64,000 nucleotides of DNA from Collinsella aerofaciens (GCF_019131995.1 NZ_JAHONA010000006.1:45219-109218), one strand, 5' to 3'; positions 26,339 to 35,669 are shown, counted from the first letter of the stretch. The notes: a model not told the origin generated them from the letters alone. Numbers and translations: made by a program.

Positions 26339-29300
26339 TTACGCCTCCTTCTTGGTCGAAGCAACAGAGCTGGCGGTGGCGGGCGCAGCGCCAGCGACAC
26401 CACCCGCCACATCAAAGCGAGCGACATCCGCGGCACTCGCGCGGCCGGTCACAATGTCAAACGCCAGCTCCTCGGCCTGCGCATGCGTCTTGCCCACGGC
26501 CTCGGCGGCGGCGACAATCGCCAGCACGCGCTCGTACTCGGTTGGAATGACCTTCACAAAGTGCTTGCTCATCGTCTCAAAGCTGTAGAGCAGCTTAATA
26601 CCGCGCGGGCTCTGCGTCGCGTCCACGTGCTCCTGGATGAGCTCGCGAATCTGCGCCAGCTCGCCGGACGTCGGGGCTTTAAGCTCAACGCTCTCGTGGT
26701 TCACACGGGCATCGAGCGTGCCGTACTGGTCAAAGACATAGGCCACGCCACCCGTCATGCCGGCGGCGAAGTTCTGCCCGACCTCGCCCAGGATGAGCGC
26801 CAGACCACCCGTCATGTACTCGCAGCCATGGTTGCCGCAGCCCTCGACCACCACCGTGGCACCGGAGTTGCGTACGCCAAAGCGCTGGCCTGCCAGGCCG
26901 TTAATGAAGCCGCGGCCGCTCGTAGCGCCAAAGAACGCAACGTTGCCCACGATGATGTTCTCGTCGAACTTGTAGGTCGCATGCGGGTTGGGGCGCACCG
27001 ACACCTCGCCGCCCGAAAGGCCCTTGCCAAAGTAGTCGTTGGCGTCGCCGCACACGTTGAGCGTAATGCCGCGCGGCAGGAAGGCGCCAAAGCTCTGACC
27101 GGCCGAACCATCGCAATCGATGGTGATGGAGCCGGCGGGCAGGCCCTCGGGATGCGCCTTGGTCACCGCGTTGCCCAAGATGGTGCCCACGCAGCGGTTG
27201 ACGTTGGCGATATCGGCGCGAAAGCGAATCGGACGCAGGTGCGCACGGGCATCGGCCGTATAGGGCACAAACAACGTGGAGTCGAGCGTCTTATCGAGCT
27301 CGCTGTCCGCAGCCATCTGGGGCAGGAAGTGACGGCCGTCGGCGCCCGGGATGTGGGCACCAAACTCACAGGTCGCGCTTGCCAGCACGGGCGACAGATC
27401 GAGCAGGTTGGCCTTGCGGTTGCCCGGGACCTCGATCTGGCGCAGGCACTCGGGATGGCCGACCATCTCGTCGACGGTGCGGAAGCCCAGGCTCGCCATG
27501 ACCTCGCGCAGTTGCTCGGCAACAAAGAGCATAAAGTGCTCAACGTGCTCGGGCTTGCCGCGGAAGCCGCGACGCAGGCGGCAGTTTTGCGTAGCGATGC
27601 CGGCGGGGCAGGTATCCTGCTGGCAGTCGCGCTGCATGAGGCAGCCCATCGAGATGAGCGGCATGGTCGCAAAGCCAAACTCCTCGGCACCCAGCAGGCA
27701 GGCGACGGCAACATCGGTGCCGTCCATGAGCTTGCCGTCGGCCTCGAGCACCACGCGCGAGCGCAGGCCGTTTTGCAGCAGCGTCTGCTGGGCCTCGGCA
27801 AGACCGAGCTCCAGCGGCAGACCGGCGTGCCAAATGGAATCGCGAGCAGCGGCACCCGAGCCGCCGTTGTGGCCGCTGATCAAAATCTTGTCGGCAGCGC
27901 CCTTGGCAACACCAGTGGCGATGGTGCCGACGCCGGCCTCGCTGACCAGCTTGACCGACACGCGCGCGCCGGGGTTGGCGTTCTTAAGGTCAAAGATCAG
28001 CTCTGCCAGGTCCTCGATGGAGTAGATGTCGTGGTGCGGCGGAGGCGAGATCAGGCCGATGCCGGGCGTGGACTGACGGACCTCGGCAATCCAGGGGTAG
28101 ACCTTCTTGCCGGGCAGGTGACCGCCCTCGCCGGGCTTGGCGCCCTGGGCCATCTTGATCTGAATCTCGAAGGCGCTGCACAGGTAGCGGCTCGTCACGC
28201 CAAATCGCGCACTTGCCACCTGCTTGATCGCGGAGTTCTTGGAGTCACCGTTAGCCAGCGGGGTCTCGCGGCGCGGGTCCTCGCCGCCCTCGCCGGAGTT
28301 GGAACGGCCATGCAGGCGGTTCATGGCGATGGCCATGCACTCGTGTGCCTCTTTGCTAATGGAACCGTACGACATGGCGCCGGTGTTAAAGCGGCGGACG
28401 ATGTTGAGCGCGGGCTCCACCTCGTCGAGCGAAACCGGCGTGCGGCCGCTGCCGTCAAAGTCGAGCAGGTCGCGCAGGCGCACGGCACGGCCGGTGCGGT
28501 GCAGGCGAGCGCTGTACTCCTTAAAGGTGTCGTAGCTGTCCTCGCGGCAGGCAGTCTGCAGCAAGTAGACAGTCTGCGGATCGATGAGGTGATCCTCGCC
28601 GCCGAGCGGGCGCCACTTGGTCAGGCCCAACGTGGGCAGTTGATCGGGAGCCGGGCTCTTAAGGATAGCGAGCGCGGCGTCGTAACGCTCGTTTTGCTCG
28701 CGCTCAACGTCCTCGACACCCATACCGCCCACACGGCTCACCGTGCCGGCGAAGTACGCGTTGACGAACTCCGGCGTAAAGCCAACGGCCTCAAAGAGTT
28801 GCGCGGAGTGGTAGCTCTGCACCGTGGAGATGCCCATCTTGGACATGATGGAGACGATGCCCGCCGTCGCGGCCTTGTTGTAATTGGCGATGCCCTGCTC
28901 GGCCGTCACGTCCAGGTCGCCGCGTGCCGCCAGATTGCGGATGCACGCATGCGCGTTGTACGGGTAGATGCCGCTTGCGGAGTAGCCCACCAGCGCCGCA
29001 AAGTCGTGCGGAGACACGGCATCGCCGCACTCCACCACGATATCGGCAAAGGTGCGCACACCGGCACGGATCAGGTGGTTGTGCACGCAGCCCACGGCGA
29101 GCAGCGACGGCACGGGTACCTCGCCCGCAGCGGCACGGTCGCTCAGCACCACGATGTTCACGCCATCGCGAACCGCAGCCTCGACGTCTTCGGCAAGCTG
29201 CTTGAGCGCAGCCTGCAGCGCGCCCTCACCCGCGTCGCGGCGGTACACGGCACGGAACCGGCGGGTCTTAAAGCCAACACGGTCAATCGCGCAAATACGC

Positions 29301-31036
29301 TCGAACTCCTCCTCGCTCAGCAGCGGACGCTCCAGACGCACCAGCTGGCAGGCCGTACGGGAGTCCTCGAGCAGGTTGCCGTGGTTGCCCAGGTAGAGCG
29401 TGGTCGAGGTGACCATATGCTCGCGCAGGGCGTCGATCGGCGGGTTCGTGACCTGGGCAAACAGCTGATAGAAGTAGTCGAAGAACGAGCGCGTCTTCTT
29501 GGACAGGCAGGCCAGCGGCGCATCGATACCCATCGAGGCGAGCGGCGCCTTGCCCTGCTGGGCCATGGGACGCACGACTTCGTCAACATCCTCCCAGTGA
29601 TACCCGAGCTTGGCCATGCGCACGGCGGCGGGCACCTCGGTATCCTCGGCGGGCGTGGGCGCGACGGGCTTGTCGAGCGCGTCGACGGTCAGTGTCTCTT
29701 CGGCGATCCAGTCGCGATAGGGCTTTTCCTTGGCGTAACGGGCACGCAGCTCATCGTTGTAGATGACGCGCCCGCGGGCAAAGTCGACCTCGAGCATCTG
29801 GCCCGGTCCTAGGCAGCCGCTCGTCAGGATGTTCTCGGGGCTCACCTCGATGGTGCCCACCTCGCTCGCCAGCATAAAGCGACCGTCGCGCGTCACATAG
29901 TAGCGGGCGGGACGCAGGCCGTTACGGTCGAGGGCGGCACCCAGCGTGCGACCGTCGGTAAAGGCGATGGCCGCCGGGCCATCCCACGGCTCCATGAGCA
30001 TGGACTGGTAAGCGTCGTAGGCGCGGCACTCCTCACTCAGGCTGTCGTTGTGGTCCCACGGCTCGGGCAGCAGCATGGATGCGGCACGCGTGAGCGGACG
30101 ACCGTTCATGACCAAAAACTCAAGCACATTGTCCAGAATCGCGGAGTCGGAGCCCTCGCGGTTGATGATGGGCATCACGCGCTCAAGATCGTGCTGCAGC
30201 ACGGGGCTGTACAGGTTGGGTTCGCGGGCGCGAATCCAGTTGACGTTGCCCTTGAGGGTATTGATCTCGCCGTTGTGGATGATAAAGCGGTTGGGATGTG
30301 CGCGCTCCCAGCTGGGCGTGGTGTTGGTGGAGTAGCGCGAGTGGACGAGCGCCACGGCCGTTTTGACGGCGGCGTCGTTGAGGTCGATGAAGAAACGGCG
30401 CATCTGCGTGGCCACAAGCATGCCCTTGTACACGATGGTGCGCGAGCTCATGGAGCACACATAGAAGATCTTGTCGCGCAGGGCGAACTCAGCGTCGGCC
30501 TTCTTTTCGATGGTGCGGCGGCACACGTACAGGCGACGCTCAAAGGCATCGCCGGCGGGCGTGTCGTCCGGACGGCCCAGGAAAGCCTGCAGGATAGTAG
30601 GCATGCAGGCGCGGGCCGTCTCGCCCAGGTCGTGCGGGTCGACCGGCACCTCGCGCCAGAAGAGCAGCGGCACGCCGGCTTCGGCGCAGCCCTCCTCAAA
30701 CACGCGGCGGGCATCCTCTACGCCCTTGTCGTCCTGCGGGAAGAACAGCATGGCCACGCCATAGTCGCCCTCTGCCGGCAGAATCTGGCCGCACTTTTGG
30801 GCCTCTTTACGGAAAAAGTGATGCGGAACCTGGAACAGGATGCCGGCGCCGCCGCCGGTGTTCTTCTCGAGTCCCGTACCGCCGCGGTGCTCCAAGTTGA
30901 CCAGAATGGACAGTGCGTCGTCCAGAATCTGGTGATGGCGCTCGCCGTTGATATCGGCAAGCGCGCCGATGCCACATGCATCGTGGTCGAATTCGGGGCG
31001 ATAAAGGCCCTGCTGCTGAGCGAAATCTGCCTGCAT
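26339..31036 (-). CDS. gltB: Glutamate synthase (NADPH) large subunit
   Basis: Makes two glutamates from glutamine and 2-oxoglutarate, the GS-GOGAT route of ammonia assimilation. The 1565 residues fit the family. A short propeptide precedes the class II amidotransferase nucleophile, Cys21 in HDACGIGAL. Later come the FMN/2-oxoglutarate synthase domain (AKPGEGGHLPGKKV), the 3Fe-4S motif CLMQRDCQQDTC and the C-terminal glutamate synthase beta-helix (GGNHGCEYMTGG-like repeats). The start at 31036 follows GGGAGGAT. Long open readings on the opposite strand of this gene are composition effects. Confidence 0.96.
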   Translation of the reverse strand: MQADFAQQQGLYRPEFDHDACGIGALADINGERHHQILDDALSILVNLEHRGGTGLEKNTGGGAGILFQVPHHFFRKEAQKCGQILPAEGDYGVAMLFFPQDDKGVEDARRVFEEGCAEAGVPLLFWREVPVDPHDLGETARACMPTILQAFLGRPDDTPAGDAFERRLYVCRRTIEKKADAEFALRDKIFYVCSMSSRTIVYKGMLVATQMRRFFIDLNDAAVKTAVALVHSRYSTNTTPSWERAHPNRFIIHNGEINTLKGNVNWIRAREPNLYSPVLQHDLERVMPIINREGSDSAILDNVLEFLVMNGRPLTRAASMLLPEPWDHNDSLSEECRAYDAYQSMLMEPWDGPAAIAFTDGRTLGAALDRNGLRPARYYVTRDGRFMLASEVGTIEVSPENILTSGCLGPGQMLEVDFARGRVIYNDELRARYAKEKPYRDWIAEETLTVDALDKPVAPTPAEDTEVPAAVRMAKLGYHWEDVDEVVRPMAQQGKAPLASMGIDAPLACLSKKTRSFFDYFYQLFAQVTNPPIDALREHMVTSTTLYLGNHGNLLEDSRTACQLVRLERPLLSEEEFERICAIDRVGFKTRRFRAVYRRDAGEGALQAALKQLAEDVEAAVRDGVNIVVLSDRAAAGEVPVPSLLAVGCVHNHLIRAGVRTFADIVVECGDAVSPHDFAALVGYSASGIYPYNAHACIRNLAARGDLDVTAEQGIANYNKAATAGIVSIMSKMGISTVQSYHSAQLFEAVGFTPEFVNAYFAGTVSRVGGMGVEDVEREQNERYDAALAILKSPAPDQLPTLGLTKWRPLGGEDHLIDPQTVYLLQTACREDSYDTFKEYSARLHRTGRAVRLRDLLDFDGSGRTPVSLDEVEPALNIVRRFNTGAMSYGSISKEAHECMAIAMNRLHGRSNSGEGGEDPRRETPLANGDSKNSAIKQVASARFGVTSRYLCSAFEIQIKMAQGAKPGEGGHLPGKKVYPWIAEVRQSTPGIGLISPPPHHDIYSIEDLAELIFDLKNANPGARVSVKLVSEAGVGTIATGVAKGAADKILISGHNGGSGAAARDSIWHAGLPLELGLAEAQQTLLQNGLRSRVVLEADGKLMDGTDVAVACLLGAEEFGFATMPLISMGCLMQRDCQQDTCPAGIATQNCRLRRGFRGKPEHVEHFMLFVAEQLREVMASLGFRTVDEMVGHPECLRQIEVPGNRKANLLDLSPVLASATCEFGAHIPGADGRHFLPQMAADSELDKTLDSTLFVPYTADARAHLRPIRFRADIANVNRCVGTILGNAVTKAHPEGLPAGSITIDCDGSAGQSFGAFLPRGITLNVCGDANDYFGKGLSGGEVSVRPNPHATYKFDENIIVGNVAFFGATSGRGFINGLAGQRFGVRNSGATVVVEGCGNHGCEYMTGGLALILGEVGQNFAAGMTGGVAYVFDQYGTLDARVNHESVELKAPTSGELAQIRELIQEHVDATQSPRGIKLLYSFETMSKHFVKVIPTEYERVLAIVAAAEAVGKTHAQAEELAFDIVTGRASAADVARFDVAGGVAGAAPATASSVASTKKEA

Positions 31037-31218
31037 CGCGATCCTCCCCTAGCTATTAGACAGTCAGTTGACTAGGCATACTAGGTGCATCGCCGGCCCG
31101 TTGTGTTTCCCGCCCGTTTCGAAACAATCGCGTAACGCACGCCCTACGAGTGGACACCGCCGACCTCAAGGGCGACAACATAGGCCCCAAGTTCGGCCTG
31201 TAAGCTCACCGCTTCAAA

Positions 31219-31277
31219 CATCTCAATCCGTAACAGTAAGACCCAATTTCCATCCCTAGTTGTTACAGATCAAGACA
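31219..31277. repeat. Single 59-bp palindromic unit
   Basis: Left arm CATCTCAATCCGTAACA-type with two changes, right arm TGTTACAGATCAAGACA, 25-bp core. Confidence 0.88.
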
Positions 31278-31323
31278 TTTCAGCAATCCCCTTTCACCAT
31301 CCTATTCAAATACAACAATTTTG

Positions 31324-31362
31324 TTAGTCTTGGTTAACTTTTGAGCCTAAAACGGGTATCCT
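31324..31362 (+). promoter_or_regulatory. mntH promoter with a possible DtxR/MntR-type box
   Basis: TTAACT (31334-31339), 17 bp, TATCCT (31357-31362). The 19 bp at 31324-31342 match the DtxR/IdeR consensus at 12 positions and overlap the -35 box, fitting metal-dependent repression. The match is only moderate. Confidence 0.4.
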
Positions 31363-31398
31363 TTGCGGCGTCAAACAAACGGCACGCAGGAGCTCACC

Positions 31399-32655
31399 AT
31401 GCTCAACCATCTCAAACAACACTTTGGCTGCCGACGCACCGGTGGTCACGGAGGCCTAGACATTGCGCGGCACATCGGCCCCGGGCTGCTCGTGACCGTC
31501 GGCTTTATCGACCCGGGCAACTGGGCCTCCAATATGGCCGCGGGCTCGCAGTTTGGCTACGCGCTGCTGTGGATCGTCACACTGTCCACGATTATGCTCA
31601 TTGTGCTGCAGCACAATGCGGCGCACCTGGGTATCGCCACGGGCGCCTGTCTTGCCGAGGCCACGACCCGCTTTCTCCCCCGCATCGTGGGACGCGCGGT
31701 GCTCGGCAGCGCCTATCTCGCGACCATCGCCACCGCCATGGCCGAAGTCCTGGGTGGCGCGATTGCCCTTCAAATGCTCTTTGGGCTGCCCGTGCGCGCG
31801 GGCTGCGTCATCGTGGCGGCAGTATCGATGGCGATGCTCATGACGAACTCCTACAAGCGTGCCGAACGCTGGATCATCGCCTTCGTAGGCGTGGTAGGAC
31901 TCTCGTTTTTGGCCGAGCTTGCACTAGTCAAGGTCGACTGGCCGCAAGCCGCCGCAAGCTGGATCACGCCCAGTATGCCCACTGGCTCTGCCGCGATTAT
32001 CGTGAGTGTCCTGGGTGCGGTCGTTATGCCCCACAACCTCTTTCTACACTCCGAGGTCATCCAATCCATGCACTTCGAAGGCCAAGGCGAGCAGGTTATC
32101 GAAGAGCGTCTGCGCTATGAGCTCTTCGACACGCTCTTTTCGATGGGCGTGGGCTGGGCAATCAACTCGGCCATGGTCATCCTGGCCGCAACGACCTTCT
32201 TTGCGCACGGCATTGTCGTAGACGACCTCGCCGTCGCAGCGGACACGCTCTCCCCCATTCTGGGCCCAGCAAGCTCGACCATCTTTGCGGTGGCGCTGCT
32301 GTTTGCGGGCCTCTCGAGTAGTGTGACGGCAGGCATGGCGGCAGGCACCATCACCGCAGGCATGTTCGACGAGGAATACGACGTCCACGACCGACATTCC
32401 TCGATCGGGGTGGTGGCCTGTTTCGCCGGCGCAGTGGCGGCGTGCCTGGTCGTCCCAAATCCTTTTGAGGGTCTCATTTGGAGTCAGGCGCTGCTGTCGC
32501 TTCAGTTGCCGATTACGGTCTTTGTGCTCATACGACTCACCAGTTCGCCCCGCGTCATGGGCAAATACGCCAACTCGCGCCCGCTCAACGCGTTGCTCGT
32601 AGGAATCGGCGTCATCGTAACGGTTCTCGACATCGTGCTGCTAACGGGGATGTAA
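31399..32655 (+). CDS. mntH: Nramp family divalent metal transporter
   Basis: Proton-coupled Mn(II)/Fe(II) importer with about eleven membrane segments, 418 residues. The metal-site motifs are present: DPGNWA in segment 1 (FIDPGNWA, about 37-44) and MPHNLFLHS in segment 6. The start at 31399 follows CAGGAG; the frame is open upstream but without a better site. It is transcribed alone. Mn versus Fe preference is not readable from these motifs. Confidence 0.92.
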   Translation: MLNHLKQHFGCRRTGGHGGLDIARHIGPGLLVTVGFIDPGNWASNMAAGSQFGYALLWIVTLSTIMLIVLQHNAAHLGIATGACLAEATTRFLPRIVGRAVLGSAYLATIATAMAEVLGGAIALQMLFGLPVRAGCVIVAAVSMAMLMTNSYKRAERWIIAFVGVVGLSFLAELALVKVDWPQAAASWITPSMPTGSAAIIVSVLGAVVMPHNLFLHSEVIQSMHFEGQGEQVIEERLRYELFDTLFSMGVGWAINSAMVILAATTFFAHGIVVDDLAVAADTLSPILGPASSTIFAVALLFAGLSSSVTAGMAAGTITAGMFDEEYDVHDRHSSIGVVACFAGAVAACLVVPNPFEGLIWSQALLSLQLPITVFVLIRLTSSPRVMGKYANSRPLNALLVGIGVIVTVLDIVLLTGM

Positions 32656-32683
32656 TTGGGATGGCGTGACTGTCCAGATATAA

Positions 32684-32726
32684 CGTCTCAATCTGTAACA
32701 CGTAAGGCCGTTTTAAACCGTCAGAT
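32684..32726. repeat. Truncated 59-bp palindromic unit
   Basis: Left arm CGTCTCAATCTGTAACA and most of a core (GTAAGGCC, TTTT, CGTCAGATA) are present, but the right arm is missing. The rubredoxin terminator begins a few bases further on. Confidence 0.75.
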
Positions 32727-32732
32727 AAATCA

Positions 32733-32768
32733 AAAGGGCCCCGGCCGGAATATCCAGCCGGGACCCTT
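32733..32768. terminator. Bidirectional terminator between mntH and rubredoxin genes
   Basis: Stem AAGGGCCCCGGC / GCCGGGACCCTT with one mismatch; a T-rich run follows on the minus strand. Confidence 0.8.
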
Positions 32769-32808
32769 GGACAGAGCTCTGTATGGCTAATCGCCGTGTG
32801 TCTACGAG

Positions 32809-32952
32809 TTACTCCTCGACGAGCTCAAACTCATCGGGGCCGACGCCGCAGACCGGGCATACGTAGTCCTCGGGCAGCTCGGGCGTGTCGACCTCAACCT
32901 CGTAGCCGCAAACGGTGCACACAAACTTATACGTCTTCTTCTCCTCAGCCAT
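32809..32952 (-). CDS. Rubredoxin
   Basis: Short one-iron electron carrier of 47 residues. Both rubredoxin cysteine pairs are present: CTVCGY (12-17) and CPVCGVG (32-38), with the usual YVCP spacing. The ATG at 32952 follows AGAGGAGAA. It lies just downstream of a flavin reductase on the same strand; in some anaerobes these two domains are fused in one protein (Hrb) that feeds electrons to oxygen- or NO-reducing flavodiiron proteins. That role here is inference. Confidence 0.92.
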   Translation of the reverse strand: MAEEKKTYKFVCTVCGYEVEVDTPELPEDYVCPVCGVGPDEFELVEE

Positions 32953-32995
32953 GATGTTCTCCTCTCGAACGTGACTGCTGGTGTACTTGCTTATT

Positions 32996-33023
32996 AGTAT
33001 ATATTCTCAATAATATAATGCAA
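32996..33023 (-). promoter_or_regulatory. Promoter of the rubredoxin gene
   Basis: TTGCAT (33018-33023), 16 bp, TATACT (32996-33001) on the minus strand in a markedly AT-rich stretch. ATATT and AATAT inside the spacer form an imperfect 16-bp palindrome that might be an operator. Confidence 0.6.
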
Positions 33024-33040
33024 GTATTTTTAGAACATTT

Positions 33041-33544
33041 CTAGCCTTGATACGACGAGGCTTTGGGCGGCGTCTTGCCCTTTAGCACCTTGTGATAGTA
33101 GTCATAGGTCAGCGGGGTCTCGCCGCTCAAGCGCTCGGCATCCTCCACCTCGCCGATAAAGAGCAGGTGCGTGCCCACGTCCACGGTATCAATCAAACGA
33201 CAGCTAAACAAGGCCGCCGCGTGCTCAGGCACATAGGGCATGCCCAGAGCCGTCTCGCGGGTCTCGTATTTGGCAAACTTGTCATAATCGCTGCTGGTGC
33301 GGAACCCAAAGTTACCGATGTAGAGCATGTCGGCAGTCTGATCGATCACGGTCAGCGCGAACGCTTTGGCCGATGCGATGACGCCCGAGGTGACATTGTC
33401 CTTGTTCACGGCAACCGAAATACGCGGCGGCATGCACGTCACCTGCACCGCTGTGTTGATAACGCAGCCGGCACGCAGCCCGTCGGCCGCGGCACTCACC
33501 ACATACAGGCCGCTCGGCATCGTAAAGAACGCAGTTTTGTCCAT
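33041..33544 (-). CDS. Flavin reductase family protein
   Basis: FMN-binding split-barrel protein of 167 residues, the flavin reductase-like domain of flavoredoxin and Hrb. It has MPSGLYVVSA near the start, the FMN-loop region ISVAVNKDNVT, and the conserved FGFRTSSDYDKF and YDYYHKVLKG. The start at 33544 (MDKTAFF) follows GGGGAGTG; the frame extends upstream into the repeat region without a ribosome site. With the rubredoxin gene 88 bp downstream it forms a probable split electron-transfer pair. Confidence 0.88.
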   Translation of the reverse strand: MDKTAFFTMPSGLYVVSAAADGLRAGCVINTAVQVTCMPPRISVAVNKDNVTSGVIASAKAFALTVIDQTADMLYIGNFGFRTSSDYDKFAKYETRETALGMPYVPEHAAALFSCRLIDTVDVGTHLLFIGEVEDAERLSGETPLTYDYYHKVLKGKTPPKASSYQG

Positions 33545-33598
33545 AACGATCACTCCCCTAACCCAGGATTGAACCTCATGGATGTATGTACCCACAAA

Positions 33599-33629
33599 AA
33601 AGGCGGCACCCATAACGGACGCCGCCTTT
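33599..33629 (-). terminator. Terminator of the smpB transcript
   Basis: Perfect 9-bp stem AAAGGCGGC / GCCGCCTTT, 13-nt loop, T run on the minus strand. Confidence 0.8.
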
Positions 33630-33671
33630 GAGACATATGTGTCAAAACAGCAAGCAAGATGAGGCGCCCGC

Positions 33672-33738
33672 AGTTGCGGTGAAATAGGGACTGAATAGCC
33701 CCTCAAACAGGCAAAACAGTCCGTATTCCACCGCAACT
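33672..33738. repeat. 67-bp palindromic element, second copy
   Basis: Same total length as 19571-19637 and the same outer arms (AGTTGCGGTGAAATA.. and ..CCACCGCAACT), with substitutions inside and a different core. It ends 12 bp past the smpB stop. Confidence 0.85.
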
Positions 33739-33750
33739 TATACAGAGTAC

Positions 33751-34221
33751 CTAGCGGTTGCGTTCCTTAAGGGCGCGGTCGATCTCGCGTTGGACATCAC
33801 GCTTGGCCATGTCCTCGCGCTTGTCGTAGAGCTTCTTGCCGCGACCCAGACCCAGCAGCAGCTTTACGCGGCCGTCCGTATTAAAGTAGAGCTCCAAAGG
33901 AACCAGCGCATAACCACGGTTGCGAAGTTTACCGTCAAGAAAGTCGATCTCCTTGCGGTGCAGCAGCAGACGACGCCGACGGTCGGGATCGCGATTCCAC
34001 ACGCCACCATGGCTATAAGGGTGGATATGCAGGCCGACGAGCCAGCACTCCCCGCCGCGGATCAGCGCGAAGGTATCGGTGATCTGGCAGGCGCGCTCGC
34101 GAATCGACTTGACCTCGGTGCCGCTCAGTTCAATGCCGCACTCAAAGGTCTCATCGATAAAGTACTCGTGATGTGCCGAGCGATTCTTGGAAATGAGCTT
34201 GCGCTCGCGCTTACTGGGCAT
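33751..34221 (-). CDS. smpB: SsrA-binding protein
   Basis: Partner of tmRNA in trans-translation, bringing it to stalled ribosomes. The 156 residues show the typical core ELSGTEVKSIRERACQI, LHIHPYSHGG, RRRLLLHRKEI and the basic tail KKLYDKREDMAKRD. The start at 34221 lies inside the end of the upstream TPR gene (11-bp overlap), with its GGAGG site in that gene. Confidence 0.96.
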   Translation of the reverse strand: MPSKRERKLISKNRSAHHEYFIDETFECGIELSGTEVKSIRERACQITDTFALIRGGECWLVGLHIHPYSHGGVWNRDPDRRRRLLLHRKEIDFLDGKLRNRGYALVPLELYFNTDGRVKLLLGLGRGKKLYDKREDMAKRDVQREIDRALKERNR

Positions 34222-35128
34222 CGCCGGCCTCCTTGGCGCCATCGGCGTTTGAGCCCGCAGCCTCGCGCTTTGCCTTGCGCTCGGCATTGAGCTCAGCATC
34301 GCTCTCGCGCACCAGTTTGATAATCGCCGCGCAGGCTTCCTCGCCCACCAAGTCGCGAGCACGCACCGTCAGGCGCGTCGCCTCCTGCTTGTCGCCGTCG
34401 CTTGCGGCATCGGTCGCGCACATAATCAGGCAGATGGCAATCTCGGCCGAAGGTGAGGTCGGAACGCCTTGCAACGCCAGCTCGCCCATCACGTGCTCGT
34501 CGCTCTCATCGGCGGCATCCGGATAGGTGGTATGGATCTTGTTGAGCAGGCGCGTCGTATGCGCATCGTTGGGCGCCAGGCGCAGCGCCAGACGCGCGCA
34601 GCCCACGGCAGCCGAAACGTTCTCGGTCTCGGGCTCCAAGAAGTACTGACCTAGATTGGCGTAAGCGCGGGCGGCGCACTTGCCATCACTTGCACGCTCC
34701 AGCACCGAGAACGAGAGCGATGCCCATTCCTGCTTGTCCTCGAGTGCGCGGAACAGCTCGGCCAAATCCAAGCGATAGTTGCAGTTCATGGGGTCCCAAC
34801 GCACGGCCTGCATCAGGGCATTGCGAGCGCTCACATAATCCTGCTGGCGAATGTAGGCAAACGCCATGTCAGAGTACAGGCGGTCAAAAGGCACCTCGAC
34901 CTGCACGAGCTCGCGCGGATCCTTCTCCACGCGGCGATAGGCCAAGCGCTCAAACTTGCTATCGAAGCTAAAGTATTGGCGCTTCTCCTCCGTCTTGCAC
35001 TCGGCGTCGATATACTCCTCGGCGAGCTCCACCAAGCGCTCCAGCAGCGGCGTCGCCGTAGCCAGGTCGCCCTGCGCCAGATAGTTCTCGGCATACGTGA
35101 TGTCTTGCAAGCTGATGGGCAGGTCCAT
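34211..35128 (-). CDS. TPR-repeat protein
   Basis: Cytoplasmic helical-repeat protein of 305 residues without signal peptide. Helical pairs of TPR type run from about residue 10 to 240 (AENYLAQGDLATATPLLERL, ARNALMQAVRWDP, AYANLGQYF). The C-terminal 40 residues are charged and low-complexity. It overlaps smpB and is probably co-transcribed with it. Function unknown; TPR proteins usually mediate protein contacts. Confidence 0.78.
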   Translation of the reverse strand: MDLPISLQDITYAENYLAQGDLATATPLLERLVELAEEYIDAECKTEEKRQYFSFDSKFERLAYRRVEKDPRELVQVEVPFDRLYSDMAFAYIRQQDYVSARNALMQAVRWDPMNCNYRLDLAELFRALEDKQEWASLSFSVLERASDGKCAARAYANLGQYFLEPETENVSAAVGCARLALRLAPNDAHTTRLLNKIHTTYPDAADESDEHVMGELALQGVPTSPSAEIAICLIMCATDAASDGDKQEATRLTVRARDLVGEEACAAIIKLVRESDAELNAERKAKREAAGSNADGAKEAGDAQ

Positions 35129-35191
35129 GACAACTCCTCGGTCCGGGCGGCAGACTCAACGCGCGCCTTAAACATCGGTCAATACACAAAA

Positions 35192-35215
35192 CCCGGGTCT
35201 CTTACGAGGCCCGGG
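35192..35215 (-). terminator. Terminator of the tRNA transcript
   Basis: Stem CCCGGGTCTC / GAGGCCCGGG with one G-T pair, then TTTTG on the minus strand, just after tRNA-Glu. Confidence 0.75.
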
Positions 35216-35225
35216 CGTTCAATTT

Positions 35226-35302
35226 TGGTAGCCCGTACCAGATTCGAACTGGTGATCTCCGCCTTGAGAGGGCGGCGTCCTAAACCGCTAGACGAACGGG
35301 CC
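35226..35302 (-). tRNA. tRNA-Glu (CTC)
   Basis: Cloverleaf of 77 nt with encoded CCA. Acceptor GGCCCGT / ACGGGCT, anticodon loop CTCTCAA (anticodon CTC, reads GAG), T loop TTCGAAT. Confidence 0.95.
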
Positions 35303-35319
35303 ATATGTAGCAAATGCAA

Positions 35320-35393
35320 TGGCTGGGATGGAGGGAGTCGAACCCCCATTGACGGAACCAGAATCCGCTGTCCTGCCATTAGACGACATCCCA
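35320..35393 (-). tRNA. tRNA-Gln (CTG)
   Basis: Cloverleaf of 74 nt with encoded CCA. Acceptor TGGGATG / CATCCCA, anticodon loop TTCTGGT (anticodon CTG, reads CAG), T loop TTCGACT. It is transcribed before tRNA-Glu from the same promoter. Confidence 0.95.
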
Positions 35394-35437
35394 ATGACTG
35401 CATCGCTGCGCTCGGCTGTGCCTTTGCGCAAGAAAGA

Positions 35438-35466
35438 AATATACGGGAAGTCTCGCCGTGACGCAA
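35438..35466 (-). promoter_or_regulatory. Promoter of the tRNA-Gln/tRNA-Glu unit
   Basis: TTGCGT (35461-35466), 17 bp, TATATT (35438-35443) on the minus strand. An AT-rich imperfect inverted repeat (35470-35504) just upstream could act as an UP element. Confidence 0.7.
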
Positions 35467-35669
35467 GCCCCAATTTTGACTTTTTTAAAATTCAGTCAAA
35501 TTGGCCTAATTTAGTCCAACCCGTGAAGGACCTGTGAAGCCAACCGCTGTACACGAAGGGCAAAACGCCGCGAGCGGTAGCCGTCAACCGTTGGCAGATT
35601 CTACCGTGAAAACGATAGCACCAGGCAACACAATCGAAGTATCAATGATTGCGTAGATATCGAGGCGCC

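Larger units (their letters stand above)
31037..31398. other. Intergenic region between gltB and the Nramp gene
   Basis: Divergent region. It holds one 59-bp palindromic unit (31219-31277) and the mntH promoter. A short open stretch at 31150-31203 looks like the tail of a lost gene but has no start, so it is not called. Confidence 0.5.

Noticed and set aside
31150..31203. Possible C-terminal tail of a gene (ending KFGL)
   Set aside because: Too short, no start or upstream domain; could be chance.
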